12,095 nt of DNA from a bacterium (GTDB lineage: Bacteria > Patescibacteriota > Minisyncoccia > Minisyncoccales > CG1-02-41-26), in contig JAGGTS010000003.1 of the NCBI GenBank assembly GCA_021163625.1, positions 1 to 12,095 on the forward strand. The letters run 5' to 3'. A model generated the notes under the pieces. It was not told the DNA's origin and made no database searches. It worked only from the letters and a program-made list of their open reading frames with translations. Numbering within the stretch: the first letter of the stretch is position 1; each line of letters starts with the position of its first letter. Shown here piece by piece: positions 5,263 to 12,022 of this stretch. Made by a program: the position numbers and the translations under genes.

Positions 5263-7329
5263 TTTCCAAACCCTTTTTGTTTTTGAATATAAGTTTTCAA
5301 TGTCAGAAAACCTTTTTGACGGTTGAGTTATCTTTTTAAAGGCAAACCCTTTTATGCTGGAAGACAAGAAATACGGGTAATCACATTTTGCAAGGAATAT
5401 CGCAGGCATATCAGCAAGTAAAATTTCTTGGAATTTTTCTAAATTTTCTTCCCTCTCTTTTTCGTTTAAAGTTTCTCTTGCTTTTTCCAGAAACTCGTCA
5501 GCCTCTTTCGAGCTGTAGCCGCTGACATCTTGGCCTGGATATTCTTTTTGGCTTGAATGCCAAAAAGAAAATGGATCTGGTATCATTTCAAGGCTTTCTC
5601 CTAAAATAAGCACCTGAAAGTCTCTTTTTCCCAGAACATCTGTTTTCAAATCTGAAAGGTTCACTTCTCTGATGCTAACATCAGCCCCTATTTGTTGCCA
5701 TTGTTCTTTAAGCGTAGCGGCAATTTCAGTTGCGGGGAATTTGTCAACCGTAGTTATTGTAAATTTTAGCGGCGTCGTTTCTTTTGGAACTTTAAAGCAG
5801 ATATCGTTAAGTTTTTTTATTGTTGATGGTCCGACTTTGCCAGTTCCTTTTTTTAATCCATTTGGAGTTAAAATTTCATTTGCGTATTTTTCTTGGAATC
5901 TTATTACCGCTGCTCTTGTTTGCTTTCCAAAATATCCAGATATTGTTCCTTCGGGATAGATTTCGCTGTCTTTTGCCAGGCATTTTTGGAGCTCTTGGAC
6001 TGCTTTTCCTCTGTCGCCGTATTCAAGCCTGTCTTTGAATAAAAATTGTGGCTCTTTTTCTATAACCTTTTCCCTTTTTTTTGTTGTCTGGTTTAACTTG
6101 AATCCAATTTTATCTAACAGATTTTCTGCTTTTGTTATATTATAGCTATAGTCTTGCGATGGTTTTTTAAAACCAAAGAAATCCGGTAGGATTGGAGACT
6201 TAACAATTTCTCCTTTTTGACAACAAGTTTTTTTAAGTATTTCTTCTTTGTTTACCGCAAAAGCAAGAGCCTTGCGCAAGTCTTTTTCCAAAAAGATATT
6301 TTCTTTTTCCTTATTTTCGTAAAGATTAAATATAGCGGCGAAGTATTTTGGCAGGGACATAAAATAAGCATGAAATTTATTGTTGTCTACAGCTTTTATG
6401 TAGTTGCAGTCAGTTAAAGAAAATCCTTGAATCTCACCTTTATTAATTTTTGAAAAAAGGTCTTCCTCATCCCTACAAAAGACAAAATTTATTTCCTCAA
6501 AAAATGGTTTTTTTGAGTAATAATTTTTGTTTCTTTCAAAAACCATTTTTTCTATGAATCCTGACTTATCTTGAATTATTTTTTTAAATTTAAACGGCCC
6601 TGACCCAACAAGGTATTTTTGAGAAACTAAAACCCAAGGCAGGTTATTTGGGTCAATGTTTTCAAATATATGCTCTGGTATTATTTTTAAAGTTAGTCTT
6701 TCTAAAAAATCAGAGGTTTTCTTCTGTAATGTAAATCTGACAGCTTTTTCTGAAAGCTTTGTAACTTTTACTCCAAGCCAGCTTGTTCTCAATGGGCTTT
6801 GGTATTGCTGGTTTTGGATTACGTCAATAGTGAAGAGAACGTCGTCTGCGGTGAGCGGTTTGCCGTCATGCCAATAAGCATCTTTTAGATAAACATCTAT
6901 TGTCTTTCCATCGTCGCTAATTTTATAGTCTTTTGCTAAATCTTTCACTATTTTGCCGTCAGGAGCGTATTTCATTAGGCCGGAGAAAAGAATTTCAACA
7001 AGGTCTCTATCAACATCGCGGGAGGAAAGGTAAATTGGGTTAATAAACCTCGGTTGACCGATTACACCCTCGGTGTAGCTCCCGCCATACGCAGGAACAA
7101 TTTTCGTATTGTTTAAATAAAAATTTGAGGAAAGGAAAATTCCACAACCTAAGGCAATTGAAACTAGGACTAAAAAAAATATCTTTTCTTTTTCTGACAA
7201 AGCTCTAAAAAAATGCTTCCATTGGTAAAGCGATGGCAAAGAGCGGCGCCTCTCAAAAAAATTCTTTAGAGCCTTTAAGAATCCATTATTTTCTTTTTGG
7301 AAAAAGTCTTTCAAATTAGTCTTGCCCAT
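5260..7329 (-). CDS. Membrane-anchored ABC-type peptide-binding protein (SBP_bac_5) with embedded peptidoglycan-binding domain
   Basis: A 689-residue extracellular solute-binding protein of the oligopeptide/nickel family. The first 50 residues are basic and cytoplasmic, followed by a transmembrane segment at about 50-70. No proper lipobox is present (the only Cys is C62 inside the hydrophobic core), so it is anchored by a helix instead of a lipid. The SBP_bac_5 fold begins near residue 84 (GG.YTEG..GQP...NP), with AYWHDGKPLTADDV at 151-164 and LRKALAFAVNKEEI near 351. Residues 434-512 are a peptidoglycan-binding repeat domain (YGDRGKAVQELQ, GYFGKQTRAAVIRFQ, GKVGPSTIKKLN). The SBP fold resumes at about 519 (PLKFTITTVD) and ends with PDPFSFW and DMPAIFL. 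Its start overlaps the secG stop by one base. No permease or ATPase gene is nearby. Confidence 0.9.
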   Translation of the reverse strand: MGKTNLKDFFQKENNGFLKALKNFFERRRSLPSLYQWKHFFRALSEKEKIFFLVLVSIALGCGIFLSSNFYLNNTKIVPAYGGSYTEGVIGQPRFINPIYLSSRDVDRDLVEILFSGLMKYAPDGKIVKDLAKDYKISDDGKTIDVYLKDAYWHDGKPLTADDVLFTIDVIQNQQYQSPLRTSWLGVKVTKLSEKAVRFTLQKKTSDFLERLTLKIIPEHIFENIDPNNLPWVLVSQKYLVGSGPFKFKKIIQDKSGFIEKMVFERNKNYYSKKPFFEEINFVFCRDEEDLFSKINKGEIQGFSLTDCNYIKAVDNNKFHAYFMSLPKYFAAIFNLYENKEKENIFLEKDLRKALAFAVNKEEILKKTCCQKGEIVKSPILPDFFGFKKPSQDYSYNITKAENLLDKIGFKLNQTTKKREKVIEKEPQFLFKDRLEYGDRGKAVQELQKCLAKDSEIYPEGTISGYFGKQTRAAVIRFQEKYANEILTPNGLKKGTGKVGPSTIKKLNDICFKVPKETTPLKFTITTVDKFPATEIAATLKEQWQQIGADVSIREVNLSDLKTDVLGKRDFQVLILGESLEMIPDPFSFWHSSQKEYPGQDVSGYSSKEADEFLEKARETLNEKEREENLEKFQEILLADMPAIFLAKCDYPYFLSSSIKGFAFKKITQPSKRFSDIENLYSKTKRVWK

Positions 7330-7544
7330 TAAACAAAAATGCTGATAAGTGAAACAGCAATGAATAGAACAGCAAGTATTATAGTTGTTAGAAACAAACT
7401 TTTCTCAAAACCTCTTCTTTTTGAATAAAATTCTCCTCCTCCGCCAAATGCTGAACCAAGGGCTTGCCCTCTCTGCTGTAAAAGTATGCATATTATAAGG
7501 AGTGAAGAAATAATAATCTGAGTGACTAGTAAAATATTTTTCAT
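7329..7544 (-). CDS. secG: Preprotein translocase subunit SecG
   Basis: A 71-residue inner-membrane protein of the SecYEG channel that assists protein export. It shows the family layout: transmembrane helix 1 at about 3-22, the conserved cytoplasmic loop LLQQRGQALGSAFGGGGEF at 21-39, a basic RRGFEK segment, and helix 2 at about 50-70. Length is typical. The stop TAA shares one base with the ATG of the downstream peptide-binding protein (TAATG), so the two are translationally coupled. A cell-surface peptide-binding protein next to a secretion subunit is plausible but need not mean a functional link. No Shine-Dalgarno sequence is visible. Confidence 0.93.
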   Translation of the reverse strand: MKNILLVTQIIISSLLIICILLQQRGQALGSAFGGGGEFYSKRRGFEKSLFLTTIILAVLFIAVSLISIFV

Positions 7545-7588
7545 AAATATGCTTTAATAATAAAAATTTGAGCAAATGTTGGTTTTTA

Positions 7589-7951
7589 TCATTTTTTTCT
7601 TTTTGCAAATTTTGCCATCAATCCGCTCGTGAGCCAAACCAGAATAGTTGTCCAAAAAAGCGCCCCAAGCCCTTGAATATTCAATTCTTCAAAAAACACA
7701 TCGGTAAGCCAAACCATTGCCATGTTTATGACTAAGCCAAAAAGTCCGAGGGTGATTAACTTTAAAGGAAAAGCGACTATTTCAATGACTGGCTTTACAA
7801 ACAAGTTAATTATACCAAGAAAAATTGCCGCAAGGAAGATTACTTTAATTTTTTGCTGAAAATCTCCTTTAATAGTGACCCCGGGAACCAAGAGAATTGC
7901 CAGGTATAAGGCTAAAAAACTGGCAGCAATGTTAAGCAAAAATCGCTTCAT
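7589..7951 (-). CDS. YvlD / phage-holin-IV-like membrane protein
   Basis: A 120-residue integral membrane protein of the family annotated as mycobacterial 4-TMS phage holin superfamily IV (YvlD-like, PF04020). Four hydrophobic segments lie at about 5-23, 36-53, 60-84 and 95-112. The family signature is the central INLFVKPVIEIVAFPLKLIT stretch at 48-67, followed by LGLFGLVINMAMV. The C-terminus is basic (AKFAKRKK). Despite the name, these proteins are widespread chromosomal membrane proteins and there is no phage context here; the molecular function is unknown. It lies 44 bases upstream of secG on the same strand and probably heads the operon YvlD-secG-peptide-binding protein, with a candidate promoter at 7963-7991. 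Confidence 0.88.
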   Translation of the reverse strand: MKRFLLNIAASFLALYLAILLVPGVTIKGDFQQKIKVIFLAAIFLGIINLFVKPVIEIVAFPLKLITLGLFGLVINMAMVWLTDVFFEELNIQGLGALFWTTILVWLTSGLMAKFAKRKK

Positions 7952-7962
7952 TGTGATGGTTT

Positions 7963-7991
7963 ATCTTATTATATTTTCGAGACTTAGTCAA
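7963..7991 (-). promoter_or_regulatory. Candidate promoter for the YvlD-like/secG operon
   Basis: On the - strand, TTGACT (7991-7986) is followed after 17 bp by TAAGAT (7968-7963), a 4/6 match to the -10 consensus. A perfect TATAAT lies 12 bp after the -35 (7973-7968), too close for a standard promoter unless another -35 is used. Start codon at 7951, so the leader would be very short, consistent with the absence of a Shine-Dalgarno sequence. Confidence 0.4.
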
Positions 7992-8120
7992 GATTCTCGG
8001 CCTTAAAACTGTCGCGACAACATACTTGGGCAATTTGTGCTTGCCCTTGGCAAGCGCACATCCTTAGCAACTTATTTTTCAGAGATGGAGTCGCTGGGAA
8101 AAACCCGAATTCCTAAATCC

Positions 8121-8209
8121 GAAACCCGAAAAAATACCAAATTCCCAATGACCAAATGTTTTTATTATTGTTCATTGGTCATTTTTTCGTCATTCGTCAT
8201 TCGGGTTTC
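8121..8209. repeat. Large imperfect inverted repeat with GAAACCCGAA / AATGACCAA arms
   Basis: Two nested arms are perfect: GAAACCCGAA (8121-8130) with TTCGGGTTTC (8200-8209), and AATGACCAA (8147-8155) with TTGGTCATT (8175-8183). A symmetric 16-base non-pairing stretch lies on each side between them. Short motifs are reiterated within and around it: CCCGAA at 8104-8109 and 8125-8130, and TCGTCATT at 8187-8194 and 8208-8215, with a further CGTCATTCG at 8194-8202. Located 46 bases after the ftsI stop, it may act as a transcription barrier or 3' protector for the division operon. Its composition looks like a degenerate intergenic repeat element. Confidence 0.65.
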
Positions 8210-8254
8210 GTCATTTACAAACTATTTTGATTGTAATTTGAAATTTAGAATTTG

Positions 8255-9961
8255 TTAGTAGCTTGGAGGTATCTGCCAGAGCTTTATTATGTACTCGGCA
8301 ATTTCTTTAAAAAGAGGAGCGGCGCAGCGGCCTGCTGTTATTACATTTTTCGGATTATCTAATTTTATAAGAATTAAAACTTTCGGATTTAGAGCGGGAA
8401 AATAGCCAATAAAGCTCTGAATCGTTTTATCTTCAGAGTACCCGCCGCTTTTTAAAGGAACCTGCGCGGTCCCTGTTTTTCCTGCAATAAAATATCCTTC
8501 CACCTTTCCACGCCTGCCAGAACCCTCGTTTACAACGCTTACAAGCATCGAAGTAATCTTTGCAGCAGTATCTTCTGAAATGACTTTCCCTTGGTTCTCT
8601 GGTTTATTTTTAATTATTGTCCCATCAGGAGCAATTATTTTGTCCACAACATAGGGCTTCATTAAATTTCCATTATTTGCAATAGCGCCAAAAGCCCTTA
8701 CAAGCTGAATAGGAGTCACCTCAACCCCTTGGCCAAATGAAGCAACAGCGAAATCGCGGGGCCATCCATGGACTAAATTTTCATTTGAAGACACCTCTTC
8801 GCCTTGAATGTCAACTCCTGTTTTTTTAAAAAAACCAAATTTATCCAAATATTTAAGAAAGAGAGAATCGCCAAGCTTTTGTTCAACAAAAACAGCGCCT
8901 GTGTTAATTGACATTTCTAAAACTCTTGTCATTGTCTCTTTTCCCCAAACTCTTCTTTCAAAATTATAAATTGGCGGACCGCCAAGCTTGACATAGCCTT
9001 TGTCTTCGTACTCCGTATCAGGGGTTATAAGGCCTTCTTCCAGGCCGGCAGCCATTGTAAAAGCTTTAAAAACAGAGCCCGGCTCAAAAAGTTTTTGGAC
9101 AGAGCTATTGGTAAATAAATCAAAATTTTTATAGTCTGAAAAACGATTCGGGTCAAAATTTGGAATTTCAGCCATTGCCAAAATTTTTCCAGTTGACGGC
9201 TCTTCCACTATCACTTGGCCAGAATCAATGTCCCATTTGTCTTTTGCCTCTTTAAGCAGTTTTTCGGCAAAATATTGGATATTATAGTCAATTGTAAGAT
9301 AGATATCGCTTCCCTTCCTCTGCCAAGCCGCATTATCATTGCTCAATGCACTTTTATCCGAAAATGAAGAAAAATCAAAAAATTTAAACGGAGATTTCCT
9401 TCCGCTTAAATTCCTGTTTGGCTTCAAAAAATTATCGTAATACCCCTCAACACCGTATTGCCCCTCCCCGTCCTTATTAACAAAGCCAATAAGGTGGGAG
9501 GCAAATTGCTTTTTGGGATAAAACCTAACCAAAATTCGCTCTGAATAAACACCTTTTGGATTTTGCTTTTTGATTTCCTTTAACTGCTGTTCAGACACTT
9601 CTGTTCTAAAAATTTTATTCTCTTTGATGGAAGCAGAAATTTCTTCTTTGCTTACTCTAACTATTTTTGCCAAAAGATTTTCGTTTTCCTCTAAATTTTT
9701 CCTGCAGTTTTCATCGTCTTGAGCGCATCCAAATATGTAAATTACGTTTCTTTCTTTTGTTTGGGCAAAAGGCAAATTGTTTCCGCTTAAAAAAATATCC
9801 CCCCTCTTTCCTTCTGTTCTGCTAACCAATGCCTGCTGTCCCAAAGCTAAAGCTTGGTAATACTCCCCATTTTTTATCTGCAACACATATAAGCGCCAAA
9901 CAATCACTCCGCTGATTAATACAAAAAAACCGATTATAAAATTTATTCTCCAGTTTTTCAT
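8255..9961 (-). CDS. ftsI: Penicillin-binding protein 2 / FtsI-type transpeptidase
   Basis: A 568-residue class B penicillin-binding protein that cross-links septal peptidoglycan. A short cytoplasmic tail precedes a transmembrane helix at about 8-25. The pedestal domain follows (RGDIF near 53-57; HLIGFVNKDGEGQYGVEG near 156-173). The transpeptidase domain starts about residue 218 and has all three active-site motifs: SVFK with catalytic S296, SIN at 351-353, and KTGT at 495-498. There is no PASTA domain, and length is in the usual range. It is the last gene of the division block, 7 bases after the ftsL-like gene, so it is co-transcribed. FtsI versus a general PBP2 cannot be fully separated by motif, but the location next to rsmH and an ftsL-like gene favours FtsI. 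Confidence 0.93.
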   Translation of the reverse strand: MKNWRINFIIGFFVLISGVIVWRLYVLQIKNGEYYQALALGQQALVSRTEGKRGDIFLSGNNLPFAQTKERNVIYIFGCAQDDENCRKNLEENENLLAKIVRVSKEEISASIKENKIFRTEVSEQQLKEIKKQNPKGVYSERILVRFYPKKQFASHLIGFVNKDGEGQYGVEGYYDNFLKPNRNLSGRKSPFKFFDFSSFSDKSALSNDNAAWQRKGSDIYLTIDYNIQYFAEKLLKEAKDKWDIDSGQVIVEEPSTGKILAMAEIPNFDPNRFSDYKNFDLFTNSSVQKLFEPGSVFKAFTMAAGLEEGLITPDTEYEDKGYVKLGGPPIYNFERRVWGKETMTRVLEMSINTGAVFVEQKLGDSLFLKYLDKFGFFKKTGVDIQGEEVSSNENLVHGWPRDFAVASFGQGVEVTPIQLVRAFGAIANNGNLMKPYVVDKIIAPDGTIIKNKPENQGKVISEDTAAKITSMLVSVVNEGSGRRGKVEGYFIAGKTGTAQVPLKSGGYSEDKTIQSFIGYFPALNPKVLILIKLDNPKNVITAGRCAAPLFKEIAEYIIKLWQIPPSY

Positions 9962-9968
9962 TACTCAA

Positions 9969-10259
9969 TTATTTAGTTCTTCTTGCTAAAAGGGCAGGAG
10001 GAATTGTCATATACCGCATATTGTTTACTTTCACAAAGCCAAGGTCTTTTGCCTTTTGTTCAACATTATCCAATGAGACAATATTGCCCAATTCATCCTG
10101 CAAAGAGAGCTGATTCTTGCTAGCAGCTTCTATTTTTAATTTGCTTTGGCTGATAATATAATTCATCTTTGTGACTTCTTCAACTTGAAACACATACAAG
10201 CCAAGCAGCAAAATGGTTGAAAAAATTAATAGAGAGAAGATTGTTTTTGTTTTTAACAT
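9969..10259 (-). CDS. ftsL: FtsL-like septum protein
   Basis: A 96-residue bitopic membrane protein with a basic N-terminus, one transmembrane helix at about 7-24 and an extracytoplasmic segment with coiled-coil character at about 26-60. A conserved-looking tail follows (VEQKAKDLGFVKV....Y at 66-83), as in FtsL/DivIC proteins. FtsL-type proteins bridge FtsB and FtsQ to the FtsWI synthase at the division site. Sequence conservation in this family is low, so the call rests on topology and on position between rsmH and ftsI, the standard place of ftsL. DivIC/FtsB is the main alternative. Spacing to rsmH is 39 bases and to ftsI 7 bases. Confidence 0.78.
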   Translation of the reverse strand: MLKTKTIFSLLIFSTILLLGLYVFQVEEVTKMNYIISQSKLKIEAASKNQLSLQDELGNIVSLDNVEQKAKDLGFVKVNNMRYMTIPPALLARRTK

Positions 10260-10298
10260 ACTTATTTTTATTTTTCTTATTTTTGCCCTGCCAGTTTT

Positions 10299-11198
10299 TT
10301 AGCCCTTGCCGATGCGAACAGCCGCCCTTAATTTTGCAGACCTTGAACGAGGATTTTTCTCAACTTCTTTTTTAGACGGACCAACCGGCTTTTTTGTTAA
10401 TATCTTTAAAGAACCATTTTTCGCTTCCTCTCTGAAAAAGTTTTTTACAATTCTGTCTTCTAACGAATGGAATGAGATTACAACCAGCCTTCCTTCCGGT
10501 TCAAGAACCCTGACTGCCTGTAAAAGCGCTGACTTTAAATTATCCAGCTCCCTGTTCGTCGCTATCCTCAATGCCTGAAAAGTTTTAGTCGCGGGATTTA
10601 TTTTTTTCCTTCCATAAAATTTTGGCATCGCCCTTGTAACCGCCTCTTTTAACTGGTAGGTCGTGTTGATTGGGCTCACTTTTCTCTGTTTTGTTATATA
10701 AAGAGCAATTTTTGCCGCAAATGGCTGGTCGCCATATTTCCTTAAAACCATTTCAATTTCTTTCTTGCTCCAATTATTTACAATTTCCCAGGCAGTTAAT
10801 TTTTCCCTAAGCGGATCGTATCTCATATCAAGAAACTCATCTTTCTGGAAACTAAATCCCCTCTTTGATTCTTGTAAATGCCAGATAGACATCCCAAGGT
10901 CAAATAAGATTCCATTTACAGGATTGAATTTATGTTCCCTTACAATCTCTGCCAGCTTTGAAAAATTGTTAGAAACAAGAATAACTCTGTCTTCAAACCC
11001 TAATTTTTTAATCCTCTCTCCAAGCTCTTTTGCAAGTTCTGGCGTCCAATCAATGCAGAGAACCTTACTATTTTTCCCCGTCTTTTTTAAAATAGCTATT
11101 GTATGGCCTCCCTGCCCTGCTGTTGCGTCAATAAAATTCCCGCCGCTCTCTGGATTAAGATAGCTAACTGCTTCATCTTTTAAAACTGGAATGTGCAT
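10299..11198 (-). CDS. rsmH: 16S rRNA (cytosine-1402-N4)-methyltransferase RsmH (MraW)
   Basis: A 299-residue cytoplasmic SAM-dependent enzyme that methylates N4 of C1402 in 16S rRNA. It starts with the family's HIPVL..E (residues 2-9). The SAM-binding motif is DATAGQGGHT at 24-33. The conserved ILFDLGMSIWHL...RGFSF..DEFLDMRYD runs from about 97 to 128; the usual DLGVSS.QLD is changed here to DLGMSIWHL. The segment ATKTFQALRIATNREL (203-218) and ISFHSLEDRIVKNFF (241-255) complete the set, and the tail PRSRSAKLRAA is typical. Length is normal. It is 23 bases downstream of mraZ, with no Shine-Dalgarno sequence, and is co-transcribed with it. Confidence 0.96.
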   Translation of the reverse strand: MHIPVLKDEAVSYLNPESGGNFIDATAGQGGHTIAILKKTGKNSKVLCIDWTPELAKELGERIKKLGFEDRVILVSNNFSKLAEIVREHKFNPVNGILFDLGMSIWHLQESKRGFSFQKDEFLDMRYDPLREKLTAWEIVNNWSKKEIEMVLRKYGDQPFAAKIALYITKQRKVSPINTTYQLKEAVTRAMPKFYGRKKINPATKTFQALRIATNRELDNLKSALLQAVRVLEPEGRLVVISFHSLEDRIVKNFFREEAKNGSLKILTKKPVGPSKKEVEKNPRSRSAKLRAAVRIGKG

Positions 11199-11221
11199 TT
11201 CTTTTTTTTTATTTTTATGAC

Positions 11222-11653
11222 CTATATGCCCAATTCTTTTAAGCGTTCGGCAATGTCGCCTGCTTCTTTTTCTGTTCTTTCTTTATATTCATTCCATTTT
11301 TTCTCGTCCCAAATTTCAATTCGGTTGTAAAGTCCGGCAATAATAACTTTTTTCTTTAAATATGCGTATTTCTTTAAGTAGTCTGGAAGGATAATCCTCC
11401 CTAATTTATCTATGCCTACCTCCATCGCGCCTGCAAGCATAATTCTCGCAAATCCTCTTGCGTCTGATTGGGAAAGGGGAAGTTTGGAAAGTTTTTCTGC
11501 TAATTTTGTCCATTCTTTTTTAGGATAAAGGAATAAACAATTATCAAGTCCTCTGGTTACAATGGCTTTATCCCCCAATATTTTTCTAAATTTCGGAGGA
11601 GTTGCCAAGCGTTTTTTATCATCAATTGTGTAAGAATATTCGCCTAAAAACAT
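11222..11653 (-). CDS. mraZ: Transcriptional regulator MraZ
   Basis: A 143-residue DNA-binding protein of the SpoVT/AbrB superfamily. In other bacteria it binds direct repeats in its own promoter and represses the division and cell-wall cluster it heads. The two tandem half-domains show the DxKxR-type motif: DDKKRLATPPKFR at 11-23 and IDKLGRIILPDYL at 81-93. Length matches the family. It is the first gene of the cluster, with rsmH, the ftsL-like gene and ftsI downstream. Four evenly spaced TGGRAA boxes at 11761-11797 upstream are a likely autoregulatory operator. The start ATG lacks a clear Shine-Dalgarno sequence. Confidence 0.97.
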   Translation of the reverse strand: MFLGEYSYTIDDKKRLATPPKFRKILGDKAIVTRGLDNCLFLYPKKEWTKLAEKLSKLPLSQSDARGFARIMLAGAMEVGIDKLGRIILPDYLKKYAYLKKKVIIAGLYNRIEIWDEKKWNEYKERTEKEAGDIAERLKELGI

Positions 11654-11760
11654 ATCTTTAAAGCATTATTCGCTTTTAATTGGGAAATCATTTTTTCGCG
11701 TTTTGAATTGATGCTTTGCTTGATTCAGATTATTTTGACTTTTCCCCAAAATCAATTAGT

Positions 11761-11797
11761 TTTCCCACACTTTTCCACATCTTTCCATCTATTTCCA
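11761..11797 (-). promoter_or_regulatory. MraZ operator: four TGGRAA boxes at 10-bp spacing
   Basis: Read on the - strand, TGGAAA, TGGAAA, TGGAAA and TGGGAA recur; on the + strand the CCA ends fall at 11765-67, 11775-77, 11785-87 and 11795-97, exactly 10 bp apart. Known MraZ operators are TGGGN or related boxes in tandem with one helical turn spacing, so the array fits. Single TGGG matches also lie about two turns to either side (near 11745 and 11815). The boxes begin at the proposed -10 and run downstream, which fits repression. Confidence 0.75.
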
Positions 11798-11825
11798 TTT
11801 TTACTCTATTTTAACCCAAAGTCAA
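11797..11825 (-). promoter_or_regulatory. Candidate promoter of the mraZ operon
   Basis: On the - strand, TTGACT (11825-11820) is followed after 17 bp by AAAAAT (11802-11797), a 4/6 match to -10; a 16-bp spacer gives TAAAAA. The -10 abuts the first MraZ box. The leader to mraZ would be about 140 bases. Confidence 0.45.
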
Positions 11826-11898
11826 CCCTATATATGTTATCAGCAAAAATATTGTATTTTCAATAAAAATAAGCATTTTAGTTTAAAAAACCGCTGTT

Positions 11899-11918
11899 TT
11901 TTCCACAGTTTATTCACA
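11899..11918 (+). promoter_or_regulatory. Two DnaA-box-like 9-mers
   Basis: TTTTCCACA (11899-11907) and TTATTCACA (11910-11918) both fit TTWTNCACA, lie in the same orientation and start 11 bp apart. A third match, TTTTCCACA, is at 11771-11779 inside the MraZ boxes. No dnaA gene is visible, so an origin is not supported; DnaA-dependent regulation or chance in A/T-rich DNA are alternatives. Confidence 0.35.
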
Positions 11919-11940
11919 ATCACATTCCAAATTTTGTATA

Positions 11941-11972
11941 AAATAAAAAAGGCCCGAAAGCCTTTTTTATTT
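11941..11972. terminator. Bidirectional rho-independent terminator
   Basis: A perfect 13-bp inverted repeat, AAATAAAAAAGGC (11941-11953) with GCCTTTTTTATTT (11960-11972), has a 6-base loop and gives an A tract and T tract on both strands. It lies about 50 bases after the stop of the - strand gene at the right edge and isolates it from the mraZ promoter. Confidence 0.88.
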
Positions 11973-12022
11973 CAAACCACCTAATATGACAATAGCAAGG
12001 ATAGCCTAGAAAAATTTCTATC

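Larger units (their letters stand above)
7952..8254. other. Non-coding region between the YvlD-like gene and ftsI
   Basis: These 303 bases carry no convincing gene; the open frame at 8037-8258 on the + strand is low-complexity and overlaps the repeat. The region holds the candidate promoter at 7963-7991, a perfect 10-bp palindrome TGTCGCGACA at 8010-8019, and a GCTTGCC-CTT-GGCAAGC hairpin at 8039-8055. That hairpin competes with a GGGCAA/TTGCCC pairing between 8028-8033 and 8041-8046. The large inverted repeat at 8121-8209 follows. It marks the boundary between the division-gene operon and the secretion/peptide-binding operon. Confidence 0.7.
11654..12022. other. Regulatory intergenic region upstream of mraZ
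   Basis: These 369 bases hold no supported gene. From the mraZ side they contain an untranslated leader of about 100 bases with a second weak promoter candidate (TTGATT at 11755-11750, 17 bp, TAATCT at 11732-11727). The MraZ boxes, the main promoter candidate, a strongly A/T-rich stretch (about 11826-11890), two DnaA-box-like 9-mers and a bidirectional terminator follow. A short AAAAAAC/GTTTTTT hairpin lies at 11885-11902. Confidence 0.7.

Noticed and set aside
5672..6877. Several + strand open frames opposite the peptide-binding protein
   Set aside because: Antisense to a full-length conserved protein and with no domain or ribosome binding site of their own.
7405..7608. - strand open frame overlapping secG and the end of the YvlD-like gene
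   Set aside because: A different frame over secG, which has clear family motifs; the translation has no features of a real protein.
7589..7951. Prophage holin as evidence of a phage
   Set aside because: The protein belongs to a chromosomal membrane family that only carries the holin name; no lysin, capsid or integrase gene is nearby.
8037..8258. + strand open frame of 73 codons in the non-coding region
   Set aside because: It is largely made of the inverted repeat at 8121-8209, lacks a Shine-Dalgarno sequence and runs into the 3' end of ftsI.
10306..11163. Two + strand open frames opposite rsmH
   Set aside because: Antisense shadows of a conserved methyltransferase gene.
11885..11902. AAAAAAC-CGCT-GTTTTTT hairpin as a second terminator
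   Set aside because: The stem is almost only A/T with a single G/C pair, and no gene end is nearby that needs it.
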